A stretch of 28,111 nucleotides of DNA from Nitrospiraceae bacterium (GTDB lineage Bacteria > Nitrospirota > Nitrospiria > Nitrospirales > UBA8639), in contig DOFS01000079.1 of NCBI GenBank assembly GCA_003523945.1, positions 1,495 to 29,605 of the forward strand, written 5' to 3'. The notes beneath the pieces are model-generated. The model ran no database searches and was not told the DNA's origin. It worked only from the letters and a program-made list of their open reading frames with translations. Positions 1 through 8,651 of this stretch are shown here, one piece after another. The translations under genes were made by a program, and so were the position numbers. The number at the start of each line of letters is the position of its first letter. Positions within the stretch are counted from its first letter, which is position 1.

Positions 1-8
1 TGTTTCTG

Positions 9-44
9 TATCCATTTGGATAAATGGGTGTATCCAAACAGATA
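9..44 (+). promoter_or_regulatory. paired upstream palindromes (putative enhancer sites)
   Basis: Two copies of TATCC-N4-[G/A]GATA, each preceded by TG, lie at 9-22 and 31-44, 22 bp start to start (about two helical turns). The same pair recurs at 25769-25803. Here they end about 125 bp upstream of a sigma-54-like promoter at 169-184, the usual distance for an enhancer-binding protein. The motif repetition is seen; the regulator is not identified. Confidence 0.6.
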
Positions 45-168
45 TCAAAGTCTCATCATCTTCATCGTTAATGTCCATAATTCCCAACATTTTTCTTTGC
101 AACATTTCTCAAAAATGACCAATTCCTCCAAAGAGTTATTGCCTGACAGAGTTACGGCGCGCGGTTCA

Positions 169-184
169 TGGTACATAGCTTGCT
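169..184 (+). promoter_or_regulatory. sigma-54-like -24/-12 promoter
   Basis: TGGTACATAGCTTGCT has GG at 170-171 and GC at 182-183 with exactly ten bases between them. It differs from the TGGCAC-N5-TTGCW consensus only by T for C at the fourth base. Transcription would start near 195 and give a leader of about 64 nt before the ATG at 259. The paired upstream palindromes strengthen the call. Confidence 0.55.
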
Positions 185-258
185 AGTTCATTCATCCACA
201 CGCCATTTTTCAGGTTTCTTTGTTTTACAAACGTTCCCAGACATGATCGGATGCCTTA

Positions 259-1089
259 ATGACTTCCTCTGCGCTACCCTCCTCTTCCTCCATTCTCGTC
301 GTGGACGATGAACAAGATATTGTCCTGACGTTACGAGATCTCCTTGAGGCCGACGGACATCAAATTGATGTAGCCTCAACTGGGGGCACCGCCCTGGATT
401 CCGTAAAACATCATCCGCATAGTGTGGTGATATTGGACGTCTGCCTTCCTGACATGGATGGTTTGCTCGTTCTGGAGAAGATGACAAAAGCAGTGCCTGG
501 ACTCCCCATCATTATTCTGTCGGGTTATACAACGCTAGATACAGTGACCGGCCCGCTTGAAGAGCAAGGCGCATTTGCCTATCTGCATAAACCCATTAAT
601 CGCTCAGAAATTAGGACTACGGTTCGGCAAGCGATCAAGGCTTATGCCCTGGCCCAAAAAATGGAACGAGCCCGTCACGCCCTTTTTGAAAGCGAAATCC
701 GTTTTCAAGCCGTCTTTCAGGCAGCCATTGATGCCATTGTGTTAGCCGATCACTCCGGCCGCATCATGTCGTGGAATAAGGCTGCTGAATCGATGTTCGA
801 ATATACTGCCGATGAGATGTTTGGAAAACCACTCACACTCATCATGCCCACTCGGTATCGGGATGCGCATACCAAAGGTATGAAACGATTGCAGGAAACA
901 GGCGAATCTCACGTCATCGGAAAAACGGTCACACTCCATGGATTAAGGAAAAGCGGGGAGGAATTCCCCATTGAACTTTCTCTGAATTCCTGGACGACCG
1001 GGACGCATACGTCCTATTCCGGATTTATTCGAGACATCTCCCTACGAAAATCCAAAGGGGAAAGTGCCGTGCAGCATCAAAAAAACTAA
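259..1089 (+). CDS. response regulator receiver-PAS protein without output domain
   Basis: A 276-residue protein. Residues 11-125 form a receiver domain: acidic pair D16/D17, phospho-acceptor D60 in ILDVCLPDMDG, S88 and K111 followed by P. A linker helix leads to a PAS domain (about 143-263) that ends in the usual GFIRDIS motif. No histidine-kinase, GGDEF or DNA-binding domain follows; only about 13 residues remain. It is probably a single-domain-style phosphorelay intermediate that signals through partner proteins, with the PAS domain for sensing or dimerisation. The gene sits behind a sigma-54-like promoter. The stop lies just after a run of seven A's, but no PAS-kinase continuation is visible in other frames, so the short C-terminus is probably real. 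Confidence 0.85.
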   Translation: MTSSALPSSSSILVVDDEQDIVLTLRDLLEADGHQIDVASTGGTALDSVKHHPHSVVILDVCLPDMDGLLVLEKMTKAVPGLPIIILSGYTTLDTVTGPLEEQGAFAYLHKPINRSEIRTTVRQAIKAYALAQKMERARHALFESEIRFQAVFQAAIDAIVLADHSGRIMSWNKAAESMFEYTADEMFGKPLTLIMPTRYRDAHTKGMKRLQETGESHVIGKTVTLHGLRKSGEEFPIELSLNSWTTGTHTSYSGFIRDISLRKSKGESAVQHQKN

Positions 1090-1155
1090 GGCCTCTATCC
1101 TGAGTCCTCTGTCCTCTGATTCGGTAAAGAAATTAGGCTGGGGATTGGTAGAATA

Positions 1156-1225
1156 ATCGGGAAGGAGGGGCGCTCACGCACCCCGTCCTCCCACACCACC
1201 GGACGTACTTATCGTATACGGCGGT
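1156..1225 (-). ncRNA. group II intron domains V and VI
   Basis: Domain V (1225-1195) has a lower stem ACCGCCG pairing with CGGTGGT, an upper TAC/GTA stem with a GATAA loop, and a CG bulge. Domain VI (about 1190-1156) has the stem GGGGTGC-GTGA-GCGCCCC flanked by AGGA/TCCT. One lower-stem position of domain V (T opposite C) is mispaired, which may weaken splicing. The reverse-transcriptase reading frame ends inside domain V, at 1211-1209. Confidence 0.75.
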
Positions 1226-2261
1226 TTCCTGAGGATTGTAGGAACACAAACCGGTCCGTGAGACTGTACAAGCCCTGGGCTCTGACCCATGCCAGATCCA
1301 TCTCCTCCTTCACGGCAAGATGTTGTGAGGCTCTCCACCAGCGTTGGCATGGTCAGGCCCCCGACCACGCCTGCTGCACGGGGACACCCAGGCTCTACAG
1401 ATAACAGGCGACTGTATACGATCGCTTCTTCCGCTTGAGCACATAACAGCGGAGCCGCCGCCGGATCCATTGGTCCAGCGATCGAAAGACCAAGATTTTA
1501 TACTTCTCATATCGGAAGTACGTCACCCAGCCCGGCAGGCTCTCCTGAAGGTCGTAGATCACCCGTTTTAAACTCACCCCCCGCATTCTTCCTGTCATCT
1601 GCCGGATCCTCGACTTCACTCGCGCCAGACTCTGAGAAGCCACGGCCAGCGTCTTGTCTTCCCGCAGGCGATAACCCAGGAAGAAGTAACGGCGAGAGCG
1701 ACCCCCCTTGCGGGGTCCCCTCGTACCGTTCAATGCAAATCCGGTGGCGTAAGACTCCGACCTGAAGAAATCGCGGACGAGGCCCAGCAGACGCTTTTCC
1801 CGCACATGCTGGGCGAGCCGAGCCATCAGCAGATCGTGGTTTACTCGATCAAAGAATTGCTCAAGATCCACATCCACCACAATCCCATACCCCTCCGCGA
1901 CATACTGGGCCGCTTGGTGGAGTGCATGATGCGCACGCCGCTTGGGCCGGAACCCGTAGCTGGACTCCGAGAATGTTGGATCCAGCCAGGGGTCCAACAC
2001 CTGGAGGATGGCTTGTTGCACGAGACGATCCACGACCGTGGGGATTCCCAATTGTCGGACCCCAACACCGGGTTTGGGGATGGCGACCCCTCGCACTGGG
2101 GCCAGCCGATAGCTCTCGTCTCTCAGCGAGGCGGCCAGCAAGATCTGGTTGGCCGCAAGCCAGTCCTGGAGCGCCTCAACCGGCATCCCGTCGACACCCG
2201 GTGCGCCACCATTCGCCCGCACGCGCTTGTACGCGTGGCGCAAATTGACGGCACTGCTCAC
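1209..2261 (-). pseudogene. ltrA: group II intron reverse transcriptase/maturase, degraded
   Basis: The N-terminal part carries RT motifs: GGAPGVDGM, VAIPKPGVGVRQLGIPT, YGFRPKRRAHHAL and VDVDLEQFFDRVNHDLL. Near 1765 the homology jumps frame: ICIERYEGTPQGG then SLSPLL is encoded in the +1 frame (about 1740-1683). That frame then joins directly to FLGYRLRED in the original frame, so the YxDD catalytic region, about 100 residues, is gone. The X/maturase part continues (GVSLKRVIYDLQESLPGWV, WIRRRLRCYVLKRKKR) to a TAG near 1395, then a TGA. A last frame shift reaches LAVKEEMDLAWVRAQGLYSL and SSGNRRIR, ending in domain V. Frameshifts, stops and a deletion together make this a clear pseudogene. The initiation codon is uncertain: a GTG at 2261, with homology-like residues just upstream of it. 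Confidence 0.9.
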
Positions 2262-2612
2262 CTGCTCTAGCAGCGTCCTGCAGGTCGGGTGCTGCCCTCG
2301 CCGCGAGGGTCGTTAGTCGGGAAGCACCTCGACCCTCCGAGAGATCCTCCGGGGTAAGATGAAGCTCTTTCCTGAGGCCACGCCGGATCTACCGCCGCAC
2401 TGTACTGGTCGATTATCGGGTATCAGTTCCTTGTCGGGTTCCCCGGCACGCAGCGGCCTCCTATCCGATTTCTGTTCGTCGTCGCCTGGCTTGGTCATCG
2501 GCTCACATCAGATCCGAGATCACTCTGGGCACCCTGGCCTAGACTTGCGGTTCCGATCTCCACGGCCCGCAGAGGACTTTCACCTCCTAGATACCCACCA
2601 TGCCCGGCGCAC

Positions 2613-2933
2613 AGGTAACCCCGAAGCAAGCTGATGGGATATTTATAGGAATATCAATCGGAAACTCTCAAAGGGAATAGCAGTTCACCTAAGGGAATCT
2701 CCTGCAAGTTACCCAAATGATGCCCGGAGGCTAAATCGCTGGTTATTTTAAAGGAACCCTAGGTATGCACTTCTTATTTGAATTTGGAAGAAGGCAATCT
2801 CGGCGACTCTCAACAGAACAGGGAAAAGATTGAAAGTGAGGAAGCCCACAGGTGACTTCGCTAGAATGGAGGGCAAATAAGTTTAGGTTAGCCTTCAGGA
2901 CCTGACATTATTGTCACAATTGGAATTCCGCAA
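2613..2933. other. intergenic, no gene seen
   Basis: About 320 bp between the intron 5' end and the 3' end of the flavoenzyme gene. No coding frame with recognisable motifs, no clear hairpin-plus-T terminator and no RNA gene was found. Confidence 0.5.
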
Positions 2934-4394
2934 TCAAAGCCCAAGCTTTTCTTGCACGAATTTGTTACGAAAAATGCCGGCAGGATCGGCAGTGCGACAA
3001 ACCTTTTTAAATACTTCTAACCCTGGATAAAGAGAAAGGATTTCTTTTTCTTTGAGCGGACAAAGTTTTCCCCAGTGCGGTCGCGCTCCGAACAGGGCGG
3101 CCATGCTGCGGGCAAGAAAGCCTGCAAAAGCATAGAAGGAATCAAATTGGGTATCGAATGTCATAAAGCTGATACCATACCACGCCTCAGTCGTTCCACT
3201 GGACATGGAGATCAGTGTGTCGTCCGGGAGTACTCGCCGAAAAAGTATGGGATAATGATGAGTATAGGTCCCAGCCAAGCTAAATATTTCTTCATACATT
3301 CCAACTCGGTTGAGCATCGCATCTACCTCATGGCTAACCTCTTTTTGCAAGCCACCAAACACCGGGAGAATCTCCCTCAGGAACTCCGTGGTTTGGCACA
3401 CCATCGTTGCCGGAACAAAAACCTCGATCTCCATATGGCAGAAGGGCTGGTGGTTCATAACAGAAATCTTTTCGACGTTGTCAACCACAACTCCTCCTCG
3501 TACCACAAACAGGAAAAACAGATGACGATAGAATCCCCTAATTAACCTTGGACTACATTTCAATCTGACCATGAATTTCACTATGGAGTTAAAGCCGATT
3601 TCGATTACCATCAGACGGTACATTTGGTAGAGAGTTGCATGCCAGCTTCTCCCTTTGCCACTTGATGGATGTCGGCGGCGCTGTGCGACATAGTCCCAAC
3701 GCCAAGGAACAAGAAAAAACGGAGTAAAAGGATAATCCTGTTCGATTGCCAGAATATCCTCGATATGTATATATCGTGCGACACTCTCTTCTATGAGATA
3801 TCTGGCCACGCAAGCTATCTGAAGTGAGAGGACGATGCCCAGACAGCCGAGATGACAACGCGCCGCCTGCAACCCTACACCTTCTTCCCAAACCCGAATT
3901 TCAGCCTTTCCACTCTCCGGGTTCCACTGAACCATTCGAACTTTGTTGACATAGTGTGACAAACTGGATCTCCCTACTCCATGGGTTCCGGTGGCGACGG
4001 CCCCTGCTAAGGTCTGATGTGTGATTACCGGTAATGTAGGGAGTGTTGCATTCGCCTGTATCTGCAAATAGTGCAATAGTCGCTCAATCCGGCATCCCGC
4101 GCCTACCGTTGCCCAGATTTTACCTTTGGATCTCGTATCAATTTCGATTTTGTCGAAATGCTTCATGTCCACGATTACATCAGGACATTCCACCACTCTG
4201 CTCCATGAATGGCGAGCACCAACGACCCGAATCTTCTCCGCGGCGTGATGTTCGACAATTTCAATGACTTCCAATTCATTTAAGGGCGCATAAAAATATC
4301 GAGGGGAAAAAGACAGATTTCCGCAATAGTTGCTAACGTTCTTTGCTCCCTTTTTAAATCCAGTCATAACTAGCACCGAAAGGATATGAGTCAC
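2934..4394 (-). CDS. FAD-linked oxidase, aldonolactone oxidase family
   Basis: A 486-residue member of the FAD_binding_4 plus ALO (D-arabinono/L-gulono-1,4-lactone oxidase) family. The N-terminal FAD domain has VVGARHSW (H62 is the usual covalent-flavin histidine in GxGHSW), VGAGCRIERL, and a PVITHQTLAGAVATGTHG stretch near 123-139. The C-terminal ALO domain carries RPHWGKLC, the hallmark near the active site. Family members oxidise sugar lactones or alditols using oxygen or cytochrome; the substrate here is unknown. The GTG start at 4394 has AGGA five bases upstream; an ATG nine codons later (4367) is possible but has no visible ribosome site. No signal peptide is seen. It is divergent from the cyclase gene, with 287 bp between them. 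Confidence 0.85.
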   Translation of the reverse strand: MTHILSVLVMTGFKKGAKNVSNYCGNLSFSPRYFYAPLNELEVIEIVEHHAAEKIRVVGARHSWSRVVECPDVIVDMKHFDKIEIDTRSKGKIWATVGAGCRIERLLHYLQIQANATLPTLPVITHQTLAGAVATGTHGVGRSSLSHYVNKVRMVQWNPESGKAEIRVWEEGVGLQAARCHLGCLGIVLSLQIACVARYLIEESVARYIHIEDILAIEQDYPFTPFFLVPWRWDYVAQRRRHPSSGKGRSWHATLYQMYRLMVIEIGFNSIVKFMVRLKCSPRLIRGFYRHLFFLFVVRGGVVVDNVEKISVMNHQPFCHMEIEVFVPATMVCQTTEFLREILPVFGGLQKEVSHEVDAMLNRVGMYEEIFSLAGTYTHHYPILFRRVLPDDTLISMSSGTTEAWYGISFMTFDTQFDSFYAFAGFLARSMAALFGARPHWGKLCPLKEKEILSLYPGLEVFKKVCRTADPAGIFRNKFVQEKLGL

Positions 4395-4681
4395 AGAATT
4401 CCTGGCTCATGTTTGATAGAAAATACAAAATGAATGTCAGGGCTGAATGAGCAGCTGAAACTTAAAGACGAAGTGCCTACTTCCACTTAGTTGAAAATGA
4501 GAAACATCACTTAGCCAAACTTCAGATACAACCACTGAAGCAGGGACTATTTCGCCCTCTTGTAATTAGTTCTATAGCTTTACGTTTCGTACCAGTACAT
4601 TGACAGAAAATGCGAAAAAGCACACCATAGAAGGCCCTAAAATATCAGAGTCTACTGCATAAAATTGAATAAGTAATTTCT

Positions 4682-7600
4682 ATGTCTACGGACAAACCTC
4701 TAAATAGGATTGCGGGCTTCGTCCCTGGAGGTCTTGTGGCACGCACAACTGGGGCGGGTACGGAAAGCCCGGAGGCTATGTGGTTTCCCGGTGCGGCCCT
4801 ATTTGCGGACATCTCAGGATATACTCCATTTGCAGAGCATATATGCAATCAAAGTGCCGATGGGCCGGAGTTACTTTCCAGGGTTTTGGATCAGGCCTTT
4901 TCCAATTATATTGATTGTATCCAAGAAACCGGTGGAGAAGTGGCCTGTTTTGCTGGGGACGCACTAATCGCCTACTGGCCAGCTGAGGATAAAAATCTCG
5001 GCCTTGCACTGAGCATGGCTCATTATTGTGCCCAGAGGCTCCACGCGACATCATTGATCGAACAACCAGACCAATCATTAGAAAAACCCAGATTACACAT
5101 CGGCCTAGCAGCAGGGAACCTCTGGGTAGCCCGACTAGGAGGATTCGATGGCCACTGGCTGCTCCTCCTTGCGGGCCAACCCGTACGAGATGCCAGCCGG
5201 ATTGCAGTGAGTGCCCGAACGGGTGAAACACGACTCACCCCTGAAGCACAACTTTTGATGGGCACATCCGTTTCAACGGACTCCCCGATATTCGATCGCA
5301 CCTGGCAACGGAAAGAACAGGTTGCGGATTCCTTCTTAAGACAATGCACCACTAGCGGAAACCCTGGAATTGATCTTAACCGGCTTATCCCACGTGTTAT
5401 TCGAGAGTGGGGGGAAAGGGGTTATTCAAAATGGATTTCGCAAATTCGCAATATTTCAGTTCTTTTTATCCGGATAGAGGGATTGGACGAGAACTCTCCC
5501 GATGCACTCGACTGTCATCAAACGGCCATAATGACATTGTTAAGGGCGCTGAGGCCCTATTCTGGGTCAGGCGGGACACTTCTGTTGGACGACAAGGGGC
5601 TTATCTTCAATCTGTGTCTAGGGCTCCCGCACGACTCACATGCCGATGACCCTGTGCGTGCGATTAGGGCAGGCATTGGGATTGAGTCAGAATTGCGCCG
5701 TCTGGGCCTTCGTTGTGCAGCGGGAGTAGCAACAGGCAAGGGCATTTGTACATCGCTTGGTGGCCCAGACCGTCAACAATACGTCGCCGTCGGTCGGTTC
5801 ATGCATCTTGCGGCCCGTCTGATGGAGAAGGCCGGTCAGGGTTTGCTCTGTACAAAGGAAACGGCAGCTTTGGCGGGTGAGGTTATCAATTTAATACCTG
5901 CTACCCCTCTCCAACTCAAGGGCGTTTGTGAGCCAATTGAACCGTTTAGCCCTCAAAAGAACGGGCGACATTCAGTCACACAAGAAGAGCTGGTCGGCCG
6001 TACTCACGAAACCGATCGAGTGATCAAACATTTATCAGCTTTTGAGGAGGGTCATGGGTCCATCCTCTGGATTACCGGAGACGCCGGAATCGGTAAGTCC
6101 GCGCTGGTTCGTTATTTGATACAAGTCGCAAAATCACGCAATCTCTCTTGTCTCTGTGGAGGTGCAGGATCAGTCGAGAATGACGTTTCTTTCCTGGCTT
6201 GGCGTCCGATTTTCGAACAACTGCTCAAGCCATTTAACCTCAAATGGACTGGGCTGTCCTCATTGGCATCCCTACCGGACCTCTTGGGGGACTCGCCAGA
6301 GAAGCAGCTAGTGCCTCTAGTAAACGCGGTGTTGCCCGGTCTCGTTGAAGAAACATCCCTAACCCGTAGTCTTTCAGGAAGGGCTCGCGTCGATGCAACA
6401 ATCAGTGTTCTCAGTAGGCTCATTCGTCAGTGCGCAGAGACTCCATTCGTGCTCATACTTGAAGACGGCCACTGGATGGACTCGGCATCATGGCGTCTGG
6501 TGGAACAAGTCGCCCGAGACTTTACCGATATGCTTCTTATCATCACTTCCCGGCTCCATGCGGAGGAGAATGCCCCCCGTGCCCTATGTAAATTGGAGCA
6601 TTTCTCCGACCTCACCCTTACCCCCCTTGATCGTGAAGCTGTCGGAAGATTAGTTGCCAATCTCCTTAAAGACACCCAAGTGGATCCAGAAATCGTTGAC
6701 GAGATTACACGACGTTCGCAAGGTAATTCACTATTCGCTCGCGAATATACTTTGTTGCTGGCATCGACTAACCGTATGGTTCGCTGTGGAGGAAAATGGC
6801 GTCTCAACAAATCAATTCCCCCCGGATCCTATGAAACTCTGCCAGCAACCGTTGAGAGTATGATTACAAGCCGGCTCGATACCTTGTCGCCCGACGAGTT
6901 AATAGCCATGAGGGCGGCATGCGTCGTCGGTGATCGATTTCAGGAAGGGTTGATCCAGCTAGTGCACCCAGAAAAACCTCGGGGGATTGAGCTTACCCGG
7001 GTACTGGGAGCGCTAGTCCGACAACAGCTATTGGTTGAAGTAGAAGGTGATGAAAAAACCTACGAATTCCGGCATGCGCTTATACGAGAGGGTACATACG
7101 GGCAGCTGACTTCCTCACAAAAAAAGGAGCTTCACCACGAAACTGCGCGTGCGTTCGAGTTTCTTCATAGTAGTCGCCTGGCCCCCTACTTTGCGATATT
7201 GGCCCATCATTGGTCAAAAGCCGGAGAACAAAATTTGACCGTTCGATATTCGGATTTGGCGGCTTCACAAGCCCTTTCCTCTGGAGCCTATCAGGAAGCC
7301 CATCGATTGTTGGGGTTGTGCCTTGACCTCACTGAAACCAACGCACAAGTCCCTGTTAAGAGAGAGAAATTGATTCGTTGGCACCGCCAACTCGCAGATG
7401 CACATCTCGGTTTGGGTAATGTCGAGGAACGCGGAGCTGAAGCCAGGCGGTTACTAATACTTGCCAACAGGACGCGACCTCATAGCCGTGCAGGCCTCCT
7501 TGCCCACGCTACACTCCTTGCAATCCGCTGTTACTGGCAAAATTCACCCACCCATCAGGGTCATGCTAAGCTTGATGAAGTCTATCCGATAGCACACGAA

Positions 7601-8626
7601 CTGGCAGAGGCCTATAAACACAGCTGCGCAGTGTGTTTCTTCTCCAACGATCCCATTGGCATGATGTATGACAGTCTGAGTGCGGTGGAGCAAGCCAAAA
7701 TGGAACCGCCTTCTACTATTCTTGCCAATAGCTACGCCGACCTCGGAGGCATTCTAGGCTTGGCCGGGTTGAGACGGATCGGTGAAAAAATGTTTGATGC
7801 CGCAATTGAGGTCGCAAAAGAAACTGGCGAGTCAACAGCTGGTGTATACCCCCATATGGTCAGGTGCCTGTATGCTGTCGGTTTAGGAAAATGGGAAGTC
7901 GCCAAACGTAGCGCAGCGATTTGCCAGGATCTTTGCGAATTGATGCACGATCACATCAACTGGGCCAACGCGGAAACTGTGCGTTTCTGGTTGAACCATT
8001 ATCAGGCACAACCGAACGCCGCATGGGAAGCCGCACAAGGGTTGTACGAGCGTGCCAAGAACACCGGAAATCGTCAGCACCAGGCATGGTCACTCCGGTT
8101 ACTGGCGCTTGGCGATCTGCAACGAAATCAACCGGCTCACGCAGCAAGGCAACTTGAAGACGCACTCGAATGTCTTGGCGAAACAACAGCCCTTAATGAA
8201 AGAATTCCAACCATTGGAGCCCTTGCGCTTACGAAACTCAGAATGGGGGATGTAAAGTCGGCCCGTTTGATAGCACAGGAAGGACTCGCACTGGCGGCCA
8301 AAGTCGGGCGACCTCTGGGTCACGCATCATTGGAGGGCTATTCAGCCCTCACGGAGGTAGTGATCGAGGCTTGTCGTAACGACGCAAGTTCAGCAGGTTG
8401 GCAACGCGAGGCAGGTCGCTGTCTCTCATGCCTACGACGTTACCGTACAGTTTTTCCAATCGGCGAGCCGCGCTATCGCTTTTGGCAGGGACATTATCGT
8501 CTCTTGAATGGAAATCAATGGGCAGCACGAAGAAGCTTTCGCCGAGGGGAAGTCGCCGCCCATCTCTTGGGCATGCCCTGGGATGAAGCTCGGTGCACAG
8601 AGGCCTTGGCACAGATCTTAGACTGA
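4682..8626 (+). CDS. class III cyclase-AAA ATPase-TPR protein, soluble adenylyl cyclase-like
   Basis: A 1314-residue protein with the architecture of mammalian soluble adenylyl cyclase: two cyclase homology domains, an NTPase and a long helical repeat tail. Domain C1 (about 38-200) has both metal-binding aspartates, D43 in FADISGY and D93 in FAGDALIAYW. Domain C2 (about 258-400) lacks metal aspartates (VLFIRIEGL) but keeps R379 in HLAARLM. The asparagine that usually sits four residues before that arginine is H375. The ATPase has a Walker A GDAGIGKS at 466-473 and a Walker B FVLILEDGHWMD at 589-600. The rest, from about 850, is TPR-like. C1 and C2 probably form one asymmetric active site making cAMP, although cGMP or no activity cannot be excluded. 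No transmembrane segment and no strong ribosome site are visible. It converges on the hydrolase gene with a 25-bp gap. Confidence 0.88.
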   Translation: MSTDKPLNRIAGFVPGGLVARTTGAGTESPEAMWFPGAALFADISGYTPFAEHICNQSADGPELLSRVLDQAFSNYIDCIQETGGEVACFAGDALIAYWPAEDKNLGLALSMAHYCAQRLHATSLIEQPDQSLEKPRLHIGLAAGNLWVARLGGFDGHWLLLLAGQPVRDASRIAVSARTGETRLTPEAQLLMGTSVSTDSPIFDRTWQRKEQVADSFLRQCTTSGNPGIDLNRLIPRVIREWGERGYSKWISQIRNISVLFIRIEGLDENSPDALDCHQTAIMTLLRALRPYSGSGGTLLLDDKGLIFNLCLGLPHDSHADDPVRAIRAGIGIESELRRLGLRCAAGVATGKGICTSLGGPDRQQYVAVGRFMHLAARLMEKAGQGLLCTKETAALAGEVINLIPATPLQLKGVCEPIEPFSPQKNGRHSVTQEELVGRTHETDRVIKHLSAFEEGHGSILWITGDAGIGKSALVRYLIQVAKSRNLSCLCGGAGSVENDVSFLAWRPIFEQLLKPFNLKWTGLSSLASLPDLLGDSPEKQLVPLVNAVLPGLVEETSLTRSLSGRARVDATISVLSRLIRQCAETPFVLILEDGHWMDSASWRLVEQVARDFTDMLLIITSRLHAEENAPRALCKLEHFSDLTLTPLDREAVGRLVANLLKDTQVDPEIVDEITRRSQGNSLFAREYTLLLASTNRMVRCGGKWRLNKSIPPGSYETLPATVESMITSRLDTLSPDELIAMRAACVVGDRFQEGLIQLVHPEKPRGIELTRVLGALVRQQLLVEVEGDEKTYEFRHALIREGTYGQLTSSQKKELHHETARAFEFLHSSRLAPYFAILAHHWSKAGEQNLTVRYSDLAASQALSSGAYQEAHRLLGLCLDLTETNAQVPVKREKLIRWHRQLADAHLGLGNVEERGAEARRLLILANRTRPHSRAGLLAHATLLAIRCYWQNSPTHQGHAKLDEVYPIAHELAEAYKHSCAVCFFSNDPIGMMYDSLSAVEQAKMEPPSTILANSYADLGGILGLAGLRRIGEKMFDAAIEVAKETGESTAGVYPHMVRCLYAVGLGKWEVAKRSAAICQDLCELMHDHINWANAETVRFWLNHYQAQPNAAWEAAQGLYERAKNTGNRQHQAWSLRLLALGDLQRNQPAHAARQLEDALECLGETTALNERIPTIGALALTKLRMGDVKSARLIAQEGLALAAKVGRPLGHASLEGYSALTEVVIEACRNDASSAGWQREAGRCLSCLRRYRTVFPIGEPRYRFWQGHYRLLNGNQWAARRSFRRGEVAAHLLGMPWDEARCTEALAQILD

Positions 8627-8651
8627 AGGTTTTGGTTCCATTACCCCTTCC

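Larger units (their letters stand above)
1156..2612 (-). mobile_element. group II intron, complete ends, internally deleted
   Basis: Read on the minus strand, the element begins GTGCGCCGGGCATGG at 2612, the classical bacterial group II 5' end. It is followed by domain I-like sequence including GGAGGTGAAAGTCC. It ends with a domain V/VI pair and a terminal ...CCGAT at 1156. The length of about 1457 nt is short for an intron with an encoded reverse transcriptase (usually around 1.8-2.5 kb), consistent with the internal deletion seen in the open reading frame. It lies in an intergenic stretch about 65 bp beyond the receiver-PAS stop, so it interrupts no recognised gene. Its GC content is visibly higher than that of the flanking DNA. 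It is a relic that could at most splice or move with a reverse transcriptase supplied in trans. Confidence 0.85.

Noticed and set aside
1806..2270. 154-codon plus-strand open frame
   Set aside because: It is antisense to the reverse transcriptase remnant, whose minus-strand frame has clear RT motifs.
4600..4629. TTGACA followed by a possible -10 before the cyclase gene
   Set aside because: The -35 is perfect but no reasonable -10 lies at 16-18 bp (ACCATA at best).
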